Notes under the pieces: model-generated
The model's input: the letters and a program-made list of their open reading frames with translations, nothing else
The model's database searches: none
Told to the model about the DNA's origin: nothing
Origin: Candidatus Poribacteria bacterium
GTDB lineage: Bacteria; Poribacteria; WGA-4E; WGA-3G
Length of the DNA stretch: 64,000 nucleotides
NCBI GenBank assembly: GCA_003635315.1
Contig: PYJD01000034.1
Location: 1-64,000 of the forward strand
Direction: 5' to 3'
Translations under genes and position numbers: made by a program
Shown: in pieces, positions 9,238-19,718 of the stretch
How positions within the stretch are numbered: position 1 is the stretch's first letter
Layout of the letters: every line of letters starts with the position of its first letter

Positions 9238-9345
9238 ATGGAAAGAGGTAAAACCTATGTGCAGCAGCCTGCAAGTATCTAAGAAAAAGAAGTTAGGGAA
9301 TCAATAGGCAACATCCTTGAAGGACGTATTCATCTCGGTGATTAG
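9238..9345 (+). pseudogene. Small stop-interrupted gene remnant before the AlbA_2 gene
   Basis: One frame runs from ATG 9238 to TAG 9343-9345 and contains a single internal TAA (9280-9282). It reads 'MERGKTYVQQPASI', stop, 'EKEVRESIGNILEGRIHLGD', ending 2 nt before the next ATG. The second half looks protein-like. It starts 18 nt after the MITE-like element, whose insertion may have truncated or separated it. Family not recognised. Confidence 0.35.
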
Positions 9346-9347
9346 TT

Positions 9348-10562
9348 ATGTTTCATAGTGTAACTGAACTCATAGAGAAAATCATACTTGGTGAAGACAC
9401 AACCATGGAATTCAAAAGAGAGATGCCACACAGAGACAACCTGGCAGACGAGATCGCTGCTTTTGCGAACGCCCAAGGTGGAACAATACTTATCGGTGTT
9501 GACGACAACAAAGAAATCATAGGAATTGAATTGGAGAAATTGGACAGTGTAGAGAAAACAGTAGTTGAAATATGCAATGACTGGGTAGAACCCGATGTAC
9601 ACATCTTCACAGAAAAACTACGGATTGATGGTAAGAACCTACTGAGAATAGAGATCCCGAGTAGCTGTTCTGTTCACAAGACCCATAACGGGTATTACAC
9701 GCGTCAAGTAAAAACGAAAAAAGAGATGTCCACAGAACAGTTAGCAAAGCTATTTCAAACCCGTTCACAACCGCGCATAATTTATTTTGACACACTACCT
9801 GTCCCAAACACGTTTAGGAGAACATTAAGAGAGCCACTCTATCGGAGATTCATCAGAGAAGATGTCCCTGAAGAAGATATAGAAGACCTACTCTTTAAAA
9901 GAAGTTTACTCGTTGAAGAAGGTCGGGAAATTCGTGCTTCTGTTGCGGGTGTTTTGATGTGTCACGACACTCCCGATGATTTCCTCTATAACAGTTTTAT
10001 TCAAGCCGTTTATTATAGCAGTAAAGTAAAAGATGCCAATTACCAGATCGATGCAAAAGATTTTAGAGGAACACTTGACCAACAGATTATAGATGCATAC
10101 AAATTTGTTCATAAACATAACGAGGTATCAGCACGTAAGGACGTTGGAAGGATAGACCAACCCCAATACAGCATGCGTGCAGTATTTGAGGCAATCGTTA
10201 ACGCAGTCGTTCACAGGGATTATTCTAAAGGTGAGTCAAAAATTCGCTTGTTCATGTTTGCTGATCGACTTGAGTTATATTCTCCAGGTGCATTAGCAAA
10301 TACGCTCACAGTTGATGATTTACCCTTTAGGCAAGCCACGCGTAATGAACTCTTAGCGCGTTTACTCTCTGAAATTACTTTAGATGATGATGTAGAGAAA
10401 AAGGTAAAGCGGAGACACTTTTTAGAACGCCGCGGAGAAGGTGTTGGCATTATCCTGAACGAAAGCGAACAATTGAGTGGAAAAACACCTCTCTATGAAC
10501 TCCATAACGAAGAATTATGCTTAACAATCTTTGCAGCAGAATCCCTCCAAAAAACAGTATAG
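9348..10562 (+). CDS. AlbA_2/Schlafen-type domain protein with C-terminal GHKL-like ATPase domain
   Basis: 404 residues. The N-terminal AlbA_2 (formerly AAA_4) domain has 'DTTMEFKREMPHRDNLADEI' and 'AFANAQGGTILIGVDDNKEI'. The C-terminal half has the RecG-like/HATPase_c_4 signature 'MRAVFEAIVNAVVHRDYS' followed by 'RLELYSPGAL'. Such proteins are often annotated as RNA-binding, transcriptional-regulator-like or putative ATP-dependent helicases; the family also appears in defence islands. No helicase motifs are visible. It is the last large gene of the island. Confidence 0.8.
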   Translation: MFHSVTELIEKIILGEDTTMEFKREMPHRDNLADEIAAFANAQGGTILIGVDDNKEIIGIELEKLDSVEKTVVEICNDWVEPDVHIFTEKLRIDGKNLLRIEIPSSCSVHKTHNGYYTRQVKTKKEMSTEQLAKLFQTRSQPRIIYFDTLPVPNTFRRTLREPLYRRFIREDVPEEDIEDLLFKRSLLVEEGREIRASVAGVLMCHDTPDDFLYNSFIQAVYYSSKVKDANYQIDAKDFRGTLDQQIIDAYKFVHKHNEVSARKDVGRIDQPQYSMRAVFEAIVNAVVHRDYSKGESKIRLFMFADRLELYSPGALANTLTVDDLPFRQATRNELLARLLSEITLDDDVEKKVKRRHFLERRGEGVGIILNESEQLSGKTPLYELHNEELCLTIFAAESLQKTV

Positions 10563-10649
10563 TTGTTCTATCACACATTATCAACAACCCAAACTGTTGG
10601 TTAATTAATCCGCAGGATCTTGTGCCTGCAATTTCTCACATCATCCATG

Positions 10650-10841
10650 TCAGTAGCTTTCATCTTCTTGAGGGTCAGGAATTTGTTCCTTCTTACTATT
10701 GAGACGGAGAAATTTTATACCTTGCTTCTTCAGTTCTTCCTGCCTACGTCTCACATCATCGCAATATTTGTGAATGTCGTTATCATAACGGGCGTTAACT
10801 TGTCGCTTTGCTTCTCTGACTTCTTCAATAATATCGTTCAT
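10650..10841 (-). CDS. Small charged protein, possible antitoxin-like
   Basis: 63 residues starting 'MNDIIEEVREAKRQVNARYD' and ending 'PQEDESY'. TGGAGA lies 7 nt before the ATG. The 'I.EEVR.A+....a.y..Di....ddvr+RQeel' pattern resembles small orphan proteins found beside PIN-type toxins; no toxin is adjacent here, so function is unassigned. The open frame on the opposite strand (10620-10982) looks like a shadow. Confidence 0.6.
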   Translation of the reverse strand: MNDIIEEVREAKRQVNARYDNDIHKYCDDVRRRQEELKKQGIKFLRLNSKKEQIPDPQEDESY

Positions 10842-12057
10842 GATTCAATCTCCAGTAGTTTTATTGCCTTCACGCAACCCATACCCGACCATGTAATCCG
10901 CGATTCAGACATCCAAGAAAACATCACTCCACCAAACCATTTACTTTACACCAAACCGCTCTTATCCGCGAATTCCGCGTAATTCGTGAAATCCGCGATT
11001 CAGAAAAACTTGTATCCTACCCATACCATTCGTACAAATAAAAAATAAATTTGAAGAAATATGTAACAACAAACATCACATTTATGAAAAAGAGTTGAAA
11101 TTACAGTAAACATACGTTAAAATAACAAACAGTGAATTTATTTAATACGCATACTAATGTTACCTATGATTTATCAATATGAACAAAAAGAATAAATCCA
11201 CTGCTATACAAATATCAATAATACCACACATCCTACTGGAGAATCCAGTGTTAAGACATCCATCAAGAACATTTTTTTATTTTTAGAACAAATTCGTAAA
11301 TTGCGCCTAAACATTGGTGGCTACTTACCTAACAGCGACTATACTAAAATTAGTGTGACAGAAAAAAGTTACGATTTCGCAACTTTTTCACACAAAGACA
11401 AAACACTTATTGCCAAATGTTCAATATAATCAGATCATTTAAAAATATAAACAACATAACTTATACCATTTCTGAGAAAGAAAGTTGCATGGATGGTTTA
11501 GGGGAATGTCATCTAATAGAATACACCTTAAAAAGGCATGTTATAATAATGAACATTATTATTTAAAAAATGTATTAAAAATATCTGTATCGGATAATCT
11601 CCAAAAAGGAAACTAAGACACAGAATCACACAATTTGAGAATTTTTATAATTGAAATAAAACACGTATGAATATAGACTGTGACAGGGCGGACAGCCGTT
11701 TTACTAATGACACACAATGTGTCAAAAAGTGTAACATTTTTAATATAATGAATATATATTATAACTTATGTGAATACTGAAAAGCCGATAAATTAAAGGG
11801 TTTTTTATACTAAGTTCTATATAATTAGTTCCCATTTCAAGCACTTTCTATAGTCACTTTGATAAGGAGCAGGAATGTCTTAATGATATTCACTATAGTT
11901 ATGACAATAGGTAATACTTAATATTTAAAGGACAATTTGGTATCAATTTAGGGTTTTGAACCTGTTCTTAGGAATAGACATAGCACCAGCGGAGCGGAAA
12001 ATGAAAGTACGGTGAAATTATAAGATATGCTCTACTTAGAATACAACCGATTTTGTA
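10842..12057. other. AT-rich gene-free region with repeats and a hairpin
   Basis: No gene seen in about 1.2 kb. It holds two 'atccgcgattcaga' words (10899 and 10991 regions), a half copy of the ATACCATTTCT repeat end (about 11463), the hairpin at 11356-11396, the word AAAAAGTGTAACATTT near 11733 that recurs near 43666, and a TTCACTATA half-end near 11886. It separates the defence island from the membrane cluster. Confidence 0.5.
11356..11396. repeat. Hairpin-forming inverted repeat
   Basis: GTGTGA and AAAAGTT on the left (11356-11361, 11367-11373) pair with AACTTTT and TCACAC on the right (11384-11396), leaving a 5-nt bulge and 10-nt loop. There is no following T-run, so it is not a standard terminator. 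Confidence 0.5.
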
Positions 12058-12086
12058 TTGACAAGAATAGGTTTATTTGTTACACT
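12058..12086 (+). promoter_or_regulatory. Sigma-70-like promoter of the giant permease gene
   Basis: TTGACA (12058-12063), 17-nt spacer, TACACT (12081-12086). The predicted start of transcription near 12093 lies upstream of GAGG (12110-12113) and ATG 12120, giving a short leader and supporting ATG 12120 over ATG 12102. Confidence 0.65.
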
Positions 12087-12119
12087 TAGAAAAGTGAAAT
12101 CATGCATTTGAGGAATTAT

Positions 12120-15100
12120 ATGAGGATCCAGAGATATATAGTTGTACTTTTACTGTTATTATGGAGTAATATTTCTCTTAGTTATGCTGCAGAAGGTAAA
12201 AAGACATTAGGTTTATCGGAAGCTGCAATACAGATCCGAGATGAACTCTCCATCCGAAACATTCGTAAAGACCTTGCCCGATTATCCAGCCTTGAAAGCC
12301 GTGTTACCGGTTACCCACAAGCAGCCAATGGTAGCAAATATATATTTGACCGCTTCGTTGAAATGGGATTACAGAACGTTGAAAGTCGTGAATTTTCTGT
12401 AACCGTTCCAATTGATCATGGTAATAGCGGTATTGATGTTATTTCAGCTGATGGTTCTATTTTACATTCCTTCCCATTAAAACCTTTGTGGCCTAATCTG
12501 GTCAGAACATCTCTGCTTACAGATGGTATCAAACATACGGTTGAAGCTGGTGAAACCCTTGAAGAAATAGCGGACAACTATGCTGTACCATTAACAGACA
12601 TCCAGCAAAACACACATAATCAGCACCTTCCATCCCCCGTTGTTGAAGGTAATGTAGTTTTCATTCCAACGGGGGGACTCACCGGTCAACTCATCTATGC
12701 AGGTGATGCTCAACTGTCAGATTTTAATGGCAATAGCGTGGGTGGATTCTGGTATCCGTTACAAGCGGGTGATACACTCGTCTCATTGGCAAGACGTTAC
12801 CGTGTCACCCAAGCGAGTATTACGGACGATGTGCTTAACGGACATCTTCAAAAAGCTTCTGATGGGATTGATAATGATGAAGATGGAATTGTCGATGAAT
12901 ATGGTGAAATTCCGTTGCTCTCAGAAATTCTTGGATGGGCAACCGACGGTATCGACAACAACGCTGATGGATGGACAGATGAAGTTCCAGGGGATGACAC
13001 GGATGGCATTGATAACAACAAGGATGGTCAGATAGATGAGACCGGTGAATTTATTGCTGCCAGTGAATCTCATATTTTTATTCCTAAAGGTGCAATTATC
13101 CTTGCAGATTTTAACTCTGGCACACGATGGATCAACGCTGCAATGCTCGGTGCCGCTGCCGTCATCTTTATAGAACCGGAAACAACAATACGCGGTGAAG
13201 CAGAAAATAAATTCCTTACTGTTCCAGCAAATATACCTCGATTTTGGCTTTCAAAAGCGGATGCCACCGAAATCAGAAATCTCATTGATACAGGTGCACA
13301 AGTAAACGTCCAGTTATACGGAAAGATGACCTGGGAACGTCGTGTCGGACAGAATATACGTGGATTCTTGGAGGGTGGTGATCCTGTATTACGTGATGAG
13401 TTAGTGGTATTAACTGGATATTATGACTCTATGTCGGTAGTACCATCCCTTTCTCCTGGGGCAGATCCTACATGTGGAATTGCAGTGTTAATGGAGATTG
13501 CCCGTCTCTTTAGTCAACCGCAATACCGTCCTGGACGATCGGTCTTATTCGTTGCCGTTGATGCCCATTTCCAAGGTTTAGCAGGAATGCGTGCCTTTAT
13601 GGAGGGTATTGGACAAGATATCGTTGGAACCACAACCGATTCTCCAGGAACACCAACTTTACACGGGTTGAGACGGGGATTATCTACGGATATTATTGAG
13701 TTCGAAGAATTAGGTCGTAAACTTCTTCTCTCAATTGATAGAAGTATTTTAGTTGACCTTGATGCGACCTTCTATCACGGTTTACACGGTATTCGCGAAG
13801 ACCTTAAATCGCTTGAAACGACTCTTGAAGGACTCTCTACCACCCGTTCTCAAATTGATTCTCTCCATACAGCACAACGTGATTTTTCTGAACGTCAAAA
13901 AAAGCAAGCAGATCGTAGCAGAAAACGTGAGAAACAGGGATTTACCGAAGAAGAGAAATCACGACTTAATGCTAACCTCGTCCGTTTTGAGAAAGAAGCA
14001 CTTCAAACAACACACTTCCTAAGAGACATTGTAGAGAGACTCGGTCAAATTAGAACATTGGCATTAGATACCAGCCGAGATGCACAACGTGAATTGATAG
14101 AGAGCATCGCCCTACCGATTGCCAGATTAGATATTTGGGCAATTGATAAATTGATTAAAGAACTTGAAGCAGATGAAATTGGGAATTCGTATGGCACACA
14201 TCCGAATACATCCTACCTTTTACCCGTTAAGTCTGGCTCGGATTATAGTGTACCAACACCAGATGATCTCCCATCAGAATTGCTCCCAGATATCGAAATG
14301 CTCAATAATACATTGGCAAATTGGGAAATGAGCGACCAGAGAAAGTTTGCATTGATGTGGACACCAGATAAAATTCTGGATCGACATTTGGATTTACCTT
14401 CCTTAAAAGATGCACGAAATGCCCGTAAAGTCCTTGCTAATACTGACGAATCTATGGAAGATGCCATATCAAGAGAACGAACATTTCTACAAAAGATCAG
14501 AGATAACTTGAGAGATAGCGATGCAATTGAGTCACAAATAAAATCCGCTATAACCAAATTGCGAGATGATCAAGAATACGATCTCCCTACCGAAATACAA
14601 GACCAATATCTAACAGAAACCTCAAAAGATCGCATCGAAACTGTTAATGCGCAACTACGGCAACGTTTAACTGAAGCAGAAGCAGCAACTGAAACTGAAG
14701 GGTTTGATGATTCGTCTGCGACTATCCTAATTGAGGATTTAACACGGGACAAACAAGGGATTTTTGAGATCGCTTTACGGAATGCTCGTTTGGAGGAATC
14801 TCGAATTCTGAATCTGCTTGAATTCCACCAAACGCTTACACGCGAATATCTTGATGAAGAATTAATCATACTAAAGGGATACTTAACGAAAGAAGAATTT
14901 GAGCAGACGAAAGAGGCGCGCAAACACATCGCAGCTTATTTAGTTGAGGCACAAACTCTTAATTCTGTCAAAAATACAGCTACAGCTGATGTCATTTCTC
15001 TTGAAAACCTGATCGTTCAACTACCCTCTATAACCCGTGATTTAGATGCACAGACGAAAGTTCTACTCCGCGATAATATGCTCACCCTGAGAAATGCTCG

Positions 15101-18100
15101 ATTCCGAAATATTCAGAGTAGGGTTGAGAAAATGTCCCGTATAAGTGATATAGAATACAATCACAAACTCGAACAAATTGAAGCAGCAGTCGCATTACAA
15201 GATCTATTCAATCGATACTATACCTCCCTATTCTGTAGTATTGACCTTTCATCTCAATCCAACCAGTTTGGCGTATTCAATAAAGGATGGTTCTACGACC
15301 AGCAACCTGAGTTTGTATTACGTAGAGAGTTTGCAAGTATTGGCAATAAACTTGCTGCTTATGCTGCAGACGCGGACTTTGGTGTAAGAGTCAGAAAGTT
15401 GTGGCAAGCAACAGATGACCAAATACGACAAGCTGTAATGGAACAGCAATGGTCGGTAGCCAGTCAAATATCTGATAAGGAAGCACTTGAAGGTAAGACA
15501 CTTGAAACTCTCCTAAGTGCACATTATGGTAAGCTGACGGGGTTAGGTGGTGTCAGTCGTCTGATGAAGATGCAATTTGAGCAGTGGCGGAACCGTGGTG
15601 AACCATCCGAAGATATGCTCAAGGATATGGACTACATCCGAAAAGAGGTTGAACGGTTCATCCGGAACGATGTGCGCAGCGCAAAGAAAAACCGTAAGAA
15701 TAGTATCCGGATGCGTGAGCAGTTAGATGCTATGCTAAGGCTACGTCACGAGGATCCAGATGCTTTTACAGAAGATGAGATTGAGGATATTAAGACACTC
15801 ATCTCTATTGTTGGACTCGGTGGTGGTACAAACTTCGTAAACGCTATCTCAGCGAGTGGTGGAAAGACTTGGAAAACATATATACCCGGAAAAATTGCGT
15901 TTGATAGTGAAGTTGCCACACTTGTTGGTAAAACAGGTATAGCATTTGCAACTATTGAAGATGCTCGCGTACTTACCGATACACCCCTTGATACAATTGA
16001 TCGTGTAGATCTCCGTGAAGATGGAAATTTACACCAGCAAGCACAGACGTTAGCCTCTCTTTTGATACAAGCCTTGCGTGATCCACAGATGCCTACCGCA
16101 GCCCGCGTCGGAAACTTCTATTGTAACCTATTCGGGGATGTAGTTGAATTTGATGCGCGTGAATCCGCTCTTCCGAACAAACCTGTTCCATATCCCATCC
16201 TTACACTACGTCGTAGGCACAAATCAATGATGGGGGTCCGGGGTGATCTATTTGTTATGGGGGATAACAAGGGTAATTTTGAAGTCGCAGGATTAGCCAT
16301 GGAAGGTAGAGCAACCCGTCGACTGGGGGGTGTACAAGAAGTTGAAGCATATATCCTTGATCCCGATTCAGGCGATATTGTCTATGCCCCCGATCTTGGG
16401 AATTACGGAGCCAAACTCCTACCCAATAAGGTATCAATCAACACACGTCGACGCGGATGCCGTGTTGTCACATTCCCATGTGTTTCTACCACTATCTACG
16501 ATTTAGTTGACCAGCGTTACCTACGTACATTACGTGAATTAGAGGTATATGATGCGTTGTCCGATAGTCCACCAGAGAAATTTGGTGTATCAAAACCGTG
16601 GCAACAAGAGGGTGTTTCTGCAGCTGAACCCATTGCGTTGGTATATAGTGAACCGGACACTCGTATTAAAATTGGAATGGCGTACGGACAAATCGGAAAA
16701 CGACTACTCCTTATTAAAGCAACAAAAAGCGGTATGAAAAACCCTACGCTTTATACGGGTGAAGGGTTTGTCGTTAGAGAAAACGGAAGTATTAGACTAA
16801 CCCCTTATGTGGTTGTACGTGATATGTGGTGGCTTGATGAGAACAGATCCCGACTCTATAAAAGGTTTGGGATTTCAAGCGACCGTCTTGACAAATTACA
16901 TCAATTTGCGAATGAATATCTAACCCGTGCTGAAACTGCCCTATTCCAAAACGATTACCAACAGGCACTTAAGTTGGCACGCGCAGCTTGGGGGTACGAA
17001 TCTCGGGCTTATCCGGATGTAAAACGGACTGGGAACGATGTTGTAAATGGTATCATGTTCTATCTTGCACTCCTGATGCCGTTCGCTTATTTCATGGAAC
17101 GTCTGATATTCGGTTTTCCAAACATTAACAAACAGATTTTAGGCACATTTGGTATTTTCCTTGTTGTCTTTTACTTCCTAAGTCAGGTTCATCCCGCTTT
17201 CCAAATTACAACAACACCTATTATCATTCTAATTGCATTTGTTGTGCTTGCCTTGACGGTGATTGTAATTAGTATTATTGTTAGAAAATTTGAGGAACAA
17301 CTTGAGAAAATACGTCAGCAGGGTAACAAAGTTTACAAAGCGGACGTGGGTAGATTGAGTGCCAGTGCAGCTGCATTTAGCCTTGGTATTTCTAATATGC
17401 GGAAACGGAAAGGACGTACCATTCTCACCTGTGCAACTTTGGTTATCCTTACATTTACTGTAATATCCTTTACATCTGTACGGACATTTATGCATCCTAA
17501 CCGTACAAGTCTGCCTCAGGTTACACCTCGTTACACCGGATTGCTCATCCGCGACCAATATTGGCGTCCCCTTGAAGAACCCGTTTTAAACTCAATTCTC
17601 AACGATATGCAGAAAACACAAATTACAATTGATGATTTAGAACGTCTTCTTAGACAGAAAAACATACTTCTGGTGAAACAGGGACAAACGGAAATAGATA
17701 TACCAGCTGCCATTGCACAATTAGAACAGGACGGGTTTATTGTTAATGTTGATGAAGAGCCAATTCTGGCAGTAAAAAATGTTGTCGCACCGCGTTCTTG
17801 GTATCAGTCTTCAGGAACGGGTGATCAATCGTTTGTACAACTCACGCGTAGTGCTAATTCAGAAGATACATCACCACCGACACATCCACTTACGGGTGAA
17901 AACCTACGTTTTGCCGCGAACATGCTTGTTGGTATGAGTGAAACGGAACCTTCTGTTACAGGTATTGATCGTTATCTCCAATACGGGAAGTGGTTTGATC
18001 GTGAAGATGCTGCGAATTGGCCAACAGATTGGCCCTATGCAATAGTACTACCCAAAGGTATGGCGGACTTATTAAAGATCACTGAAAGCGATATGGGTAA

Positions 18101-19403
18101 AGCAACTATATCTGTATATGGCGCTGACTTCACAGTTGTGGGTGTATTAGGGATCGGATTCAAGGACTTGACCGATAATGATGGTGAAGAGCTAACACCT
18201 GTAGATTACCAGTTAATGCAACAGCAGCAGAGTCGTGGTGGTACAGGTGATGAAACGCTTGAAGGTGAACTTCAGAAATATCTCCATCTCACACCAGACA
18301 GCATCGCGATATTGCCTTATGAAGTTGTAATGAACCAAGGTGGAACCCTTAGGAGTGTCGCTGTCAACATGGAACCTCAAGAGGATGATCCGACATTATT
18401 GGGTGCAATTGATAAACTTGATCTTATCATGGCACCACTAATGAACCGTATCGCACTCGATTTCTTTGTGGGGCGTGACAAAGATACCTACCTATACAGC
18501 AGTATCGGTATGACAAGTTTTAGTGGTATGGGGAACCTATTCGTCCCTATTCTCATTGCTGCCTTGATTGTATTGAATACGATGCTCGGTGCAGTTTATG
18601 AACGCGTTCGTGAAATTGGTATCTATAGTTCTGTTGGACTTGCTCCTATCCATATTGCCTTCCTTTTCCTCGCTGAAGCATGTGTATATGCGATTGTTGG
18701 GGCAGTTTTAGGCTATCTCATGGGACAGGTCATCGCAACGACCTTAGTACATTTTGGATGGCTTGCAGGATTAACCCTCAACTACTCTTCAATGTCTACG
18801 GTTGTGGCAACAGTAATTGTTATGGTTGTCGTGCTGCTAAGTACATTATATCCTGCGATAAAAGCCTCTCGTATGGCGGTCCCAGATATTGAACGTAAAT
18901 GGAAGTTGCCTGAACCTGATGGTGATGTGTGGCATTTCAATTTACCTTTCACAGTTTTAGCCGAAGAAGCATTAGGATTGAATGTATTCATGCGGGATTA
19001 CTTTGATGCACACGCCGATGAATCTGCAAGTGATTTCTATACTGATAATGTTGCCTTTAGGACAGTTGAGGAAGAGGATTCATACCAAATCGGTATGATG
19101 GTTTGGTTAGCCCCTTACGATTTAGGTGTGAGCCAATCAATCCAGTTCATTACCTCACCTGTAGGTGGAGAAGAGGAAGATCTCTATAAAATTACATTAG
19201 AGGTTAATCGAGAGAGCGGTGAGATAGCCTCTTGGAAACGTGTTAATCGACGATTCCTCAATCTGTTACGTAAACAGTTGCTTATTTGGCGTACATTTAG
19301 TGTTGATATCCGTGCAGAATTCCATGAACGTGGCAGAACAGAAAATGTCGATACCCCTGAAGAATCTCCGCAATTGGAACCGGTACCGACTACAGCAGAT
19401 TAG
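12120..19403 (+). CDS. Giant LysM / degenerate M28 peptidase / FtsX-permease fusion (2,427 aa)
   Basis: ATG 12120 is preceded by GAGG at 6 nt and gives a clean signal peptide ('RYIVVLLLLLWSNISLSYAA'). Approximate order: LysM-like 'HTVEAGETLEEIADNYAVP' (139) and 'YPLQAGDTLVSLARRYRVT' (212); three 'DGIDNxxDGxxDE' calcium-loop repeats (246-310); an M28-like segment (427-500) with 'GYYDS' and 'PGADPTCGIAVLMEIARLF', where expected metal ligands (His of GxHxDS, second Asp of GADD, the EE pair) are replaced, so it is probably inactive; a long charged, partly coiled region (550-1030); about four membrane helices from 1640; then an FtsX-type unit with one helix, a large loop and three helices ending near 2247 ('MLGAVYERVREIGIYSSVGL'). 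It resembles a MacB/LolC-like permease with huge extracytoplasmic parts. The likely ATPase is the gene at 23516. Confidence 0.8.
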   Translation: MRIQRYIVVLLLLLWSNISLSYAAEGKKTLGLSEAAIQIRDELSIRNIRKDLARLSSLESRVTGYPQAANGSKYIFDRFVEMGLQNVESREFSVTVPIDHGNSGIDVISADGSILHSFPLKPLWPNLVRTSLLTDGIKHTVEAGETLEEIADNYAVPLTDIQQNTHNQHLPSPVVEGNVVFIPTGGLTGQLIYAGDAQLSDFNGNSVGGFWYPLQAGDTLVSLARRYRVTQASITDDVLNGHLQKASDGIDNDEDGIVDEYGEIPLLSEILGWATDGIDNNADGWTDEVPGDDTDGIDNNKDGQIDETGEFIAASESHIFIPKGAIILADFNSGTRWINAAMLGAAAVIFIEPETTIRGEAENKFLTVPANIPRFWLSKADATEIRNLIDTGAQVNVQLYGKMTWERRVGQNIRGFLEGGDPVLRDELVVLTGYYDSMSVVPSLSPGADPTCGIAVLMEIARLFSQPQYRPGRSVLFVAVDAHFQGLAGMRAFMEGIGQDIVGTTTDSPGTPTLHGLRRGLSTDIIEFEELGRKLLLSIDRSILVDLDATFYHGLHGIREDLKSLETTLEGLSTTRSQIDSLHTAQRDFSERQKKQADRSRKREKQGFTEEEKSRLNANLVRFEKEALQTTHFLRDIVERLGQIRTLALDTSRDAQRELIESIALPIARLDIWAIDKLIKELEADEIGNSYGTHPNTSYLLPVKSGSDYSVPTPDDLPSELLPDIEMLNNTLANWEMSDQRKFALMWTPDKILDRHLDLPSLKDARNARKVLANTDESMEDAISRERTFLQKIRDNLRDSDAIESQIKSAITKLRDDQEYDLPTEIQDQYLTETSKDRIETVNAQLRQRLTEAEAATETEGFDDSSATILIEDLTRDKQGIFEIALRNARLEESRILNLLEFHQTLTREYLDEELIILKGYLTKEEFEQTKEARKHIAAYLVEAQTLNSVKNTATADVISLENLIVQLPSITRDLDAQTKVLLRDNMLTLRNARFRNIQSRVEKMSRISDIEYNHKLEQIEAAVALQDLFNRYYTSLFCSIDLSSQSNQFGVFNKGWFYDQQPEFVLRREFASIGNKLAAYAADADFGVRVRKLWQATDDQIRQAVMEQQWSVASQISDKEALEGKTLETLLSAHYGKLTGLGGVSRLMKMQFEQWRNRGEPSEDMLKDMDYIRKEVERFIRNDVRSAKKNRKNSIRMREQLDAMLRLRHEDPDAFTEDEIEDIKTLISIVGLGGGTNFVNAISASGGKTWKTYIPGKIAFDSEVATLVGKTGIAFATIEDARVLTDTPLDTIDRVDLREDGNLHQQAQTLASLLIQALRDPQMPTAARVGNFYCNLFGDVVEFDARESALPNKPVPYPILTLRRRHKSMMGVRGDLFVMGDNKGNFEVAGLAMEGRATRRLGGVQEVEAYILDPDSGDIVYAPDLGNYGAKLLPNKVSINTRRRGCRVVTFPCVSTTIYDLVDQRYLRTLRELEVYDALSDSPPEKFGVSKPWQQEGVSAAEPIALVYSEPDTRIKIGMAYGQIGKRLLLIKATKSGMKNPTLYTGEGFVVRENGSIRLTPYVVVRDMWWLDENRSRLYKRFGISSDRLDKLHQFANEYLTRAETALFQNDYQQALKLARAAWGYESRAYPDVKRTGNDVVNGIMFYLALLMPFAYFMERLIFGFPNINKQILGTFGIFLVVFYFLSQVHPAFQITTTPIIILIAFVVLALTVIVISIIVRKFEEQLEKIRQQGNKVYKADVGRLSASAAAFSLGISNMRKRKGRTILTCATLVILTFTVISFTSVRTFMHPNRTSLPQVTPRYTGLLIRDQYWRPLEEPVLNSILNDMQKTQITIDDLERLLRQKNILLVKQGQTEIDIPAAIAQLEQDGFIVNVDEEPILAVKNVVAPRSWYQSSGTGDQSFVQLTRSANSEDTSPPTHPLTGENLRFAANMLVGMSETEPSVTGIDRYLQYGKWFDREDAANWPTDWPYAIVLPKGMADLLKITESDMGKATISVYGADFTVVGVLGIGFKDLTDNDGEELTPVDYQLMQQQQSRGGTGDETLEGELQKYLHLTPDSIAILPYEVVMNQGGTLRSVAVNMEPQEDDPTLLGAIDKLDLIMAPLMNRIALDFFVGRDKDTYLYSSIGMTSFSGMGNLFVPILIAALIVLNTMLGAVYERVREIGIYSSVGLAPIHIAFLFLAEACVYAIVGAVLGYLMGQVIATTLVHFGWLAGLTLNYSSMSTVVATVIVMVVVLLSTLYPAIKASRMAVPDIERKWKLPEPDGDVWHFNLPFTVLAEEALGLNVFMRDYFDAHADESASDFYTDNVAFRTVEEEDSYQIGMMVWLAPYDLGVSQSIQFITSPVGGEEEDLYKITLEVNRESGEIASWKRVNRRFLNLLRKQLLIWRTFSVDIRAEFHERGRTENVDTPEESPQLEPVPTTAD

Positions 19404-19436
19404 AAATAGCAATTTTTATTAAAATTGGAATGATAT

Positions 19437-19622
19437 ATGGAAAAATTAGCAGGTTTAATTATCTTTATTGGAACAGGTCTATGGTTAGTGAGTGTTCTTT
19501 TTTTAGGTGGGCGTTGGCAGTGGCAGATGTTGGCAGCACTCATATTGACTATAGGGATTTTTCTTGCTCATTTTTGGGAAGAACTCAGCGAAGAAAAGAA
19601 AGACACACCGAAAGATGATTGA
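19437..19622 (+). CDS. Small two-helix membrane protein
   Basis: 61 residues: helix 1 'LAGLIIFIGTGLWLVSVLFL', short loop 'GGRWQW', helix 2 'MLAALILTIGIFLAHFW', then a charged tail 'EELSEEKKDTPKDD'. It lies 33 nt after the giant permease and before the OPT-like gene in the same direction, so it is probably an accessory subunit of that cluster. No family recognised. Confidence 0.65.
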   Translation: MEKLAGLIIFIGTGLWLVSVLFLGGRWQWQMLAALILTIGIFLAHFWEELSEEKKDTPKDD

Positions 19623-19718
19623 ATGGCTCAGTTCTCGGTATCTATTATAGAGTTGTATTTCTCTGTAATTGGAATTAACGACTGAGGACTGATTGCCAAT
19701 ATAAAGGAGAAGGTTTAA

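Noticed and set aside
10620..10982. 120-codon plus-strand frame
   Set aside because: Opposes the 63-residue minus-strand gene, which has a good ribosome site and protein-like composition.
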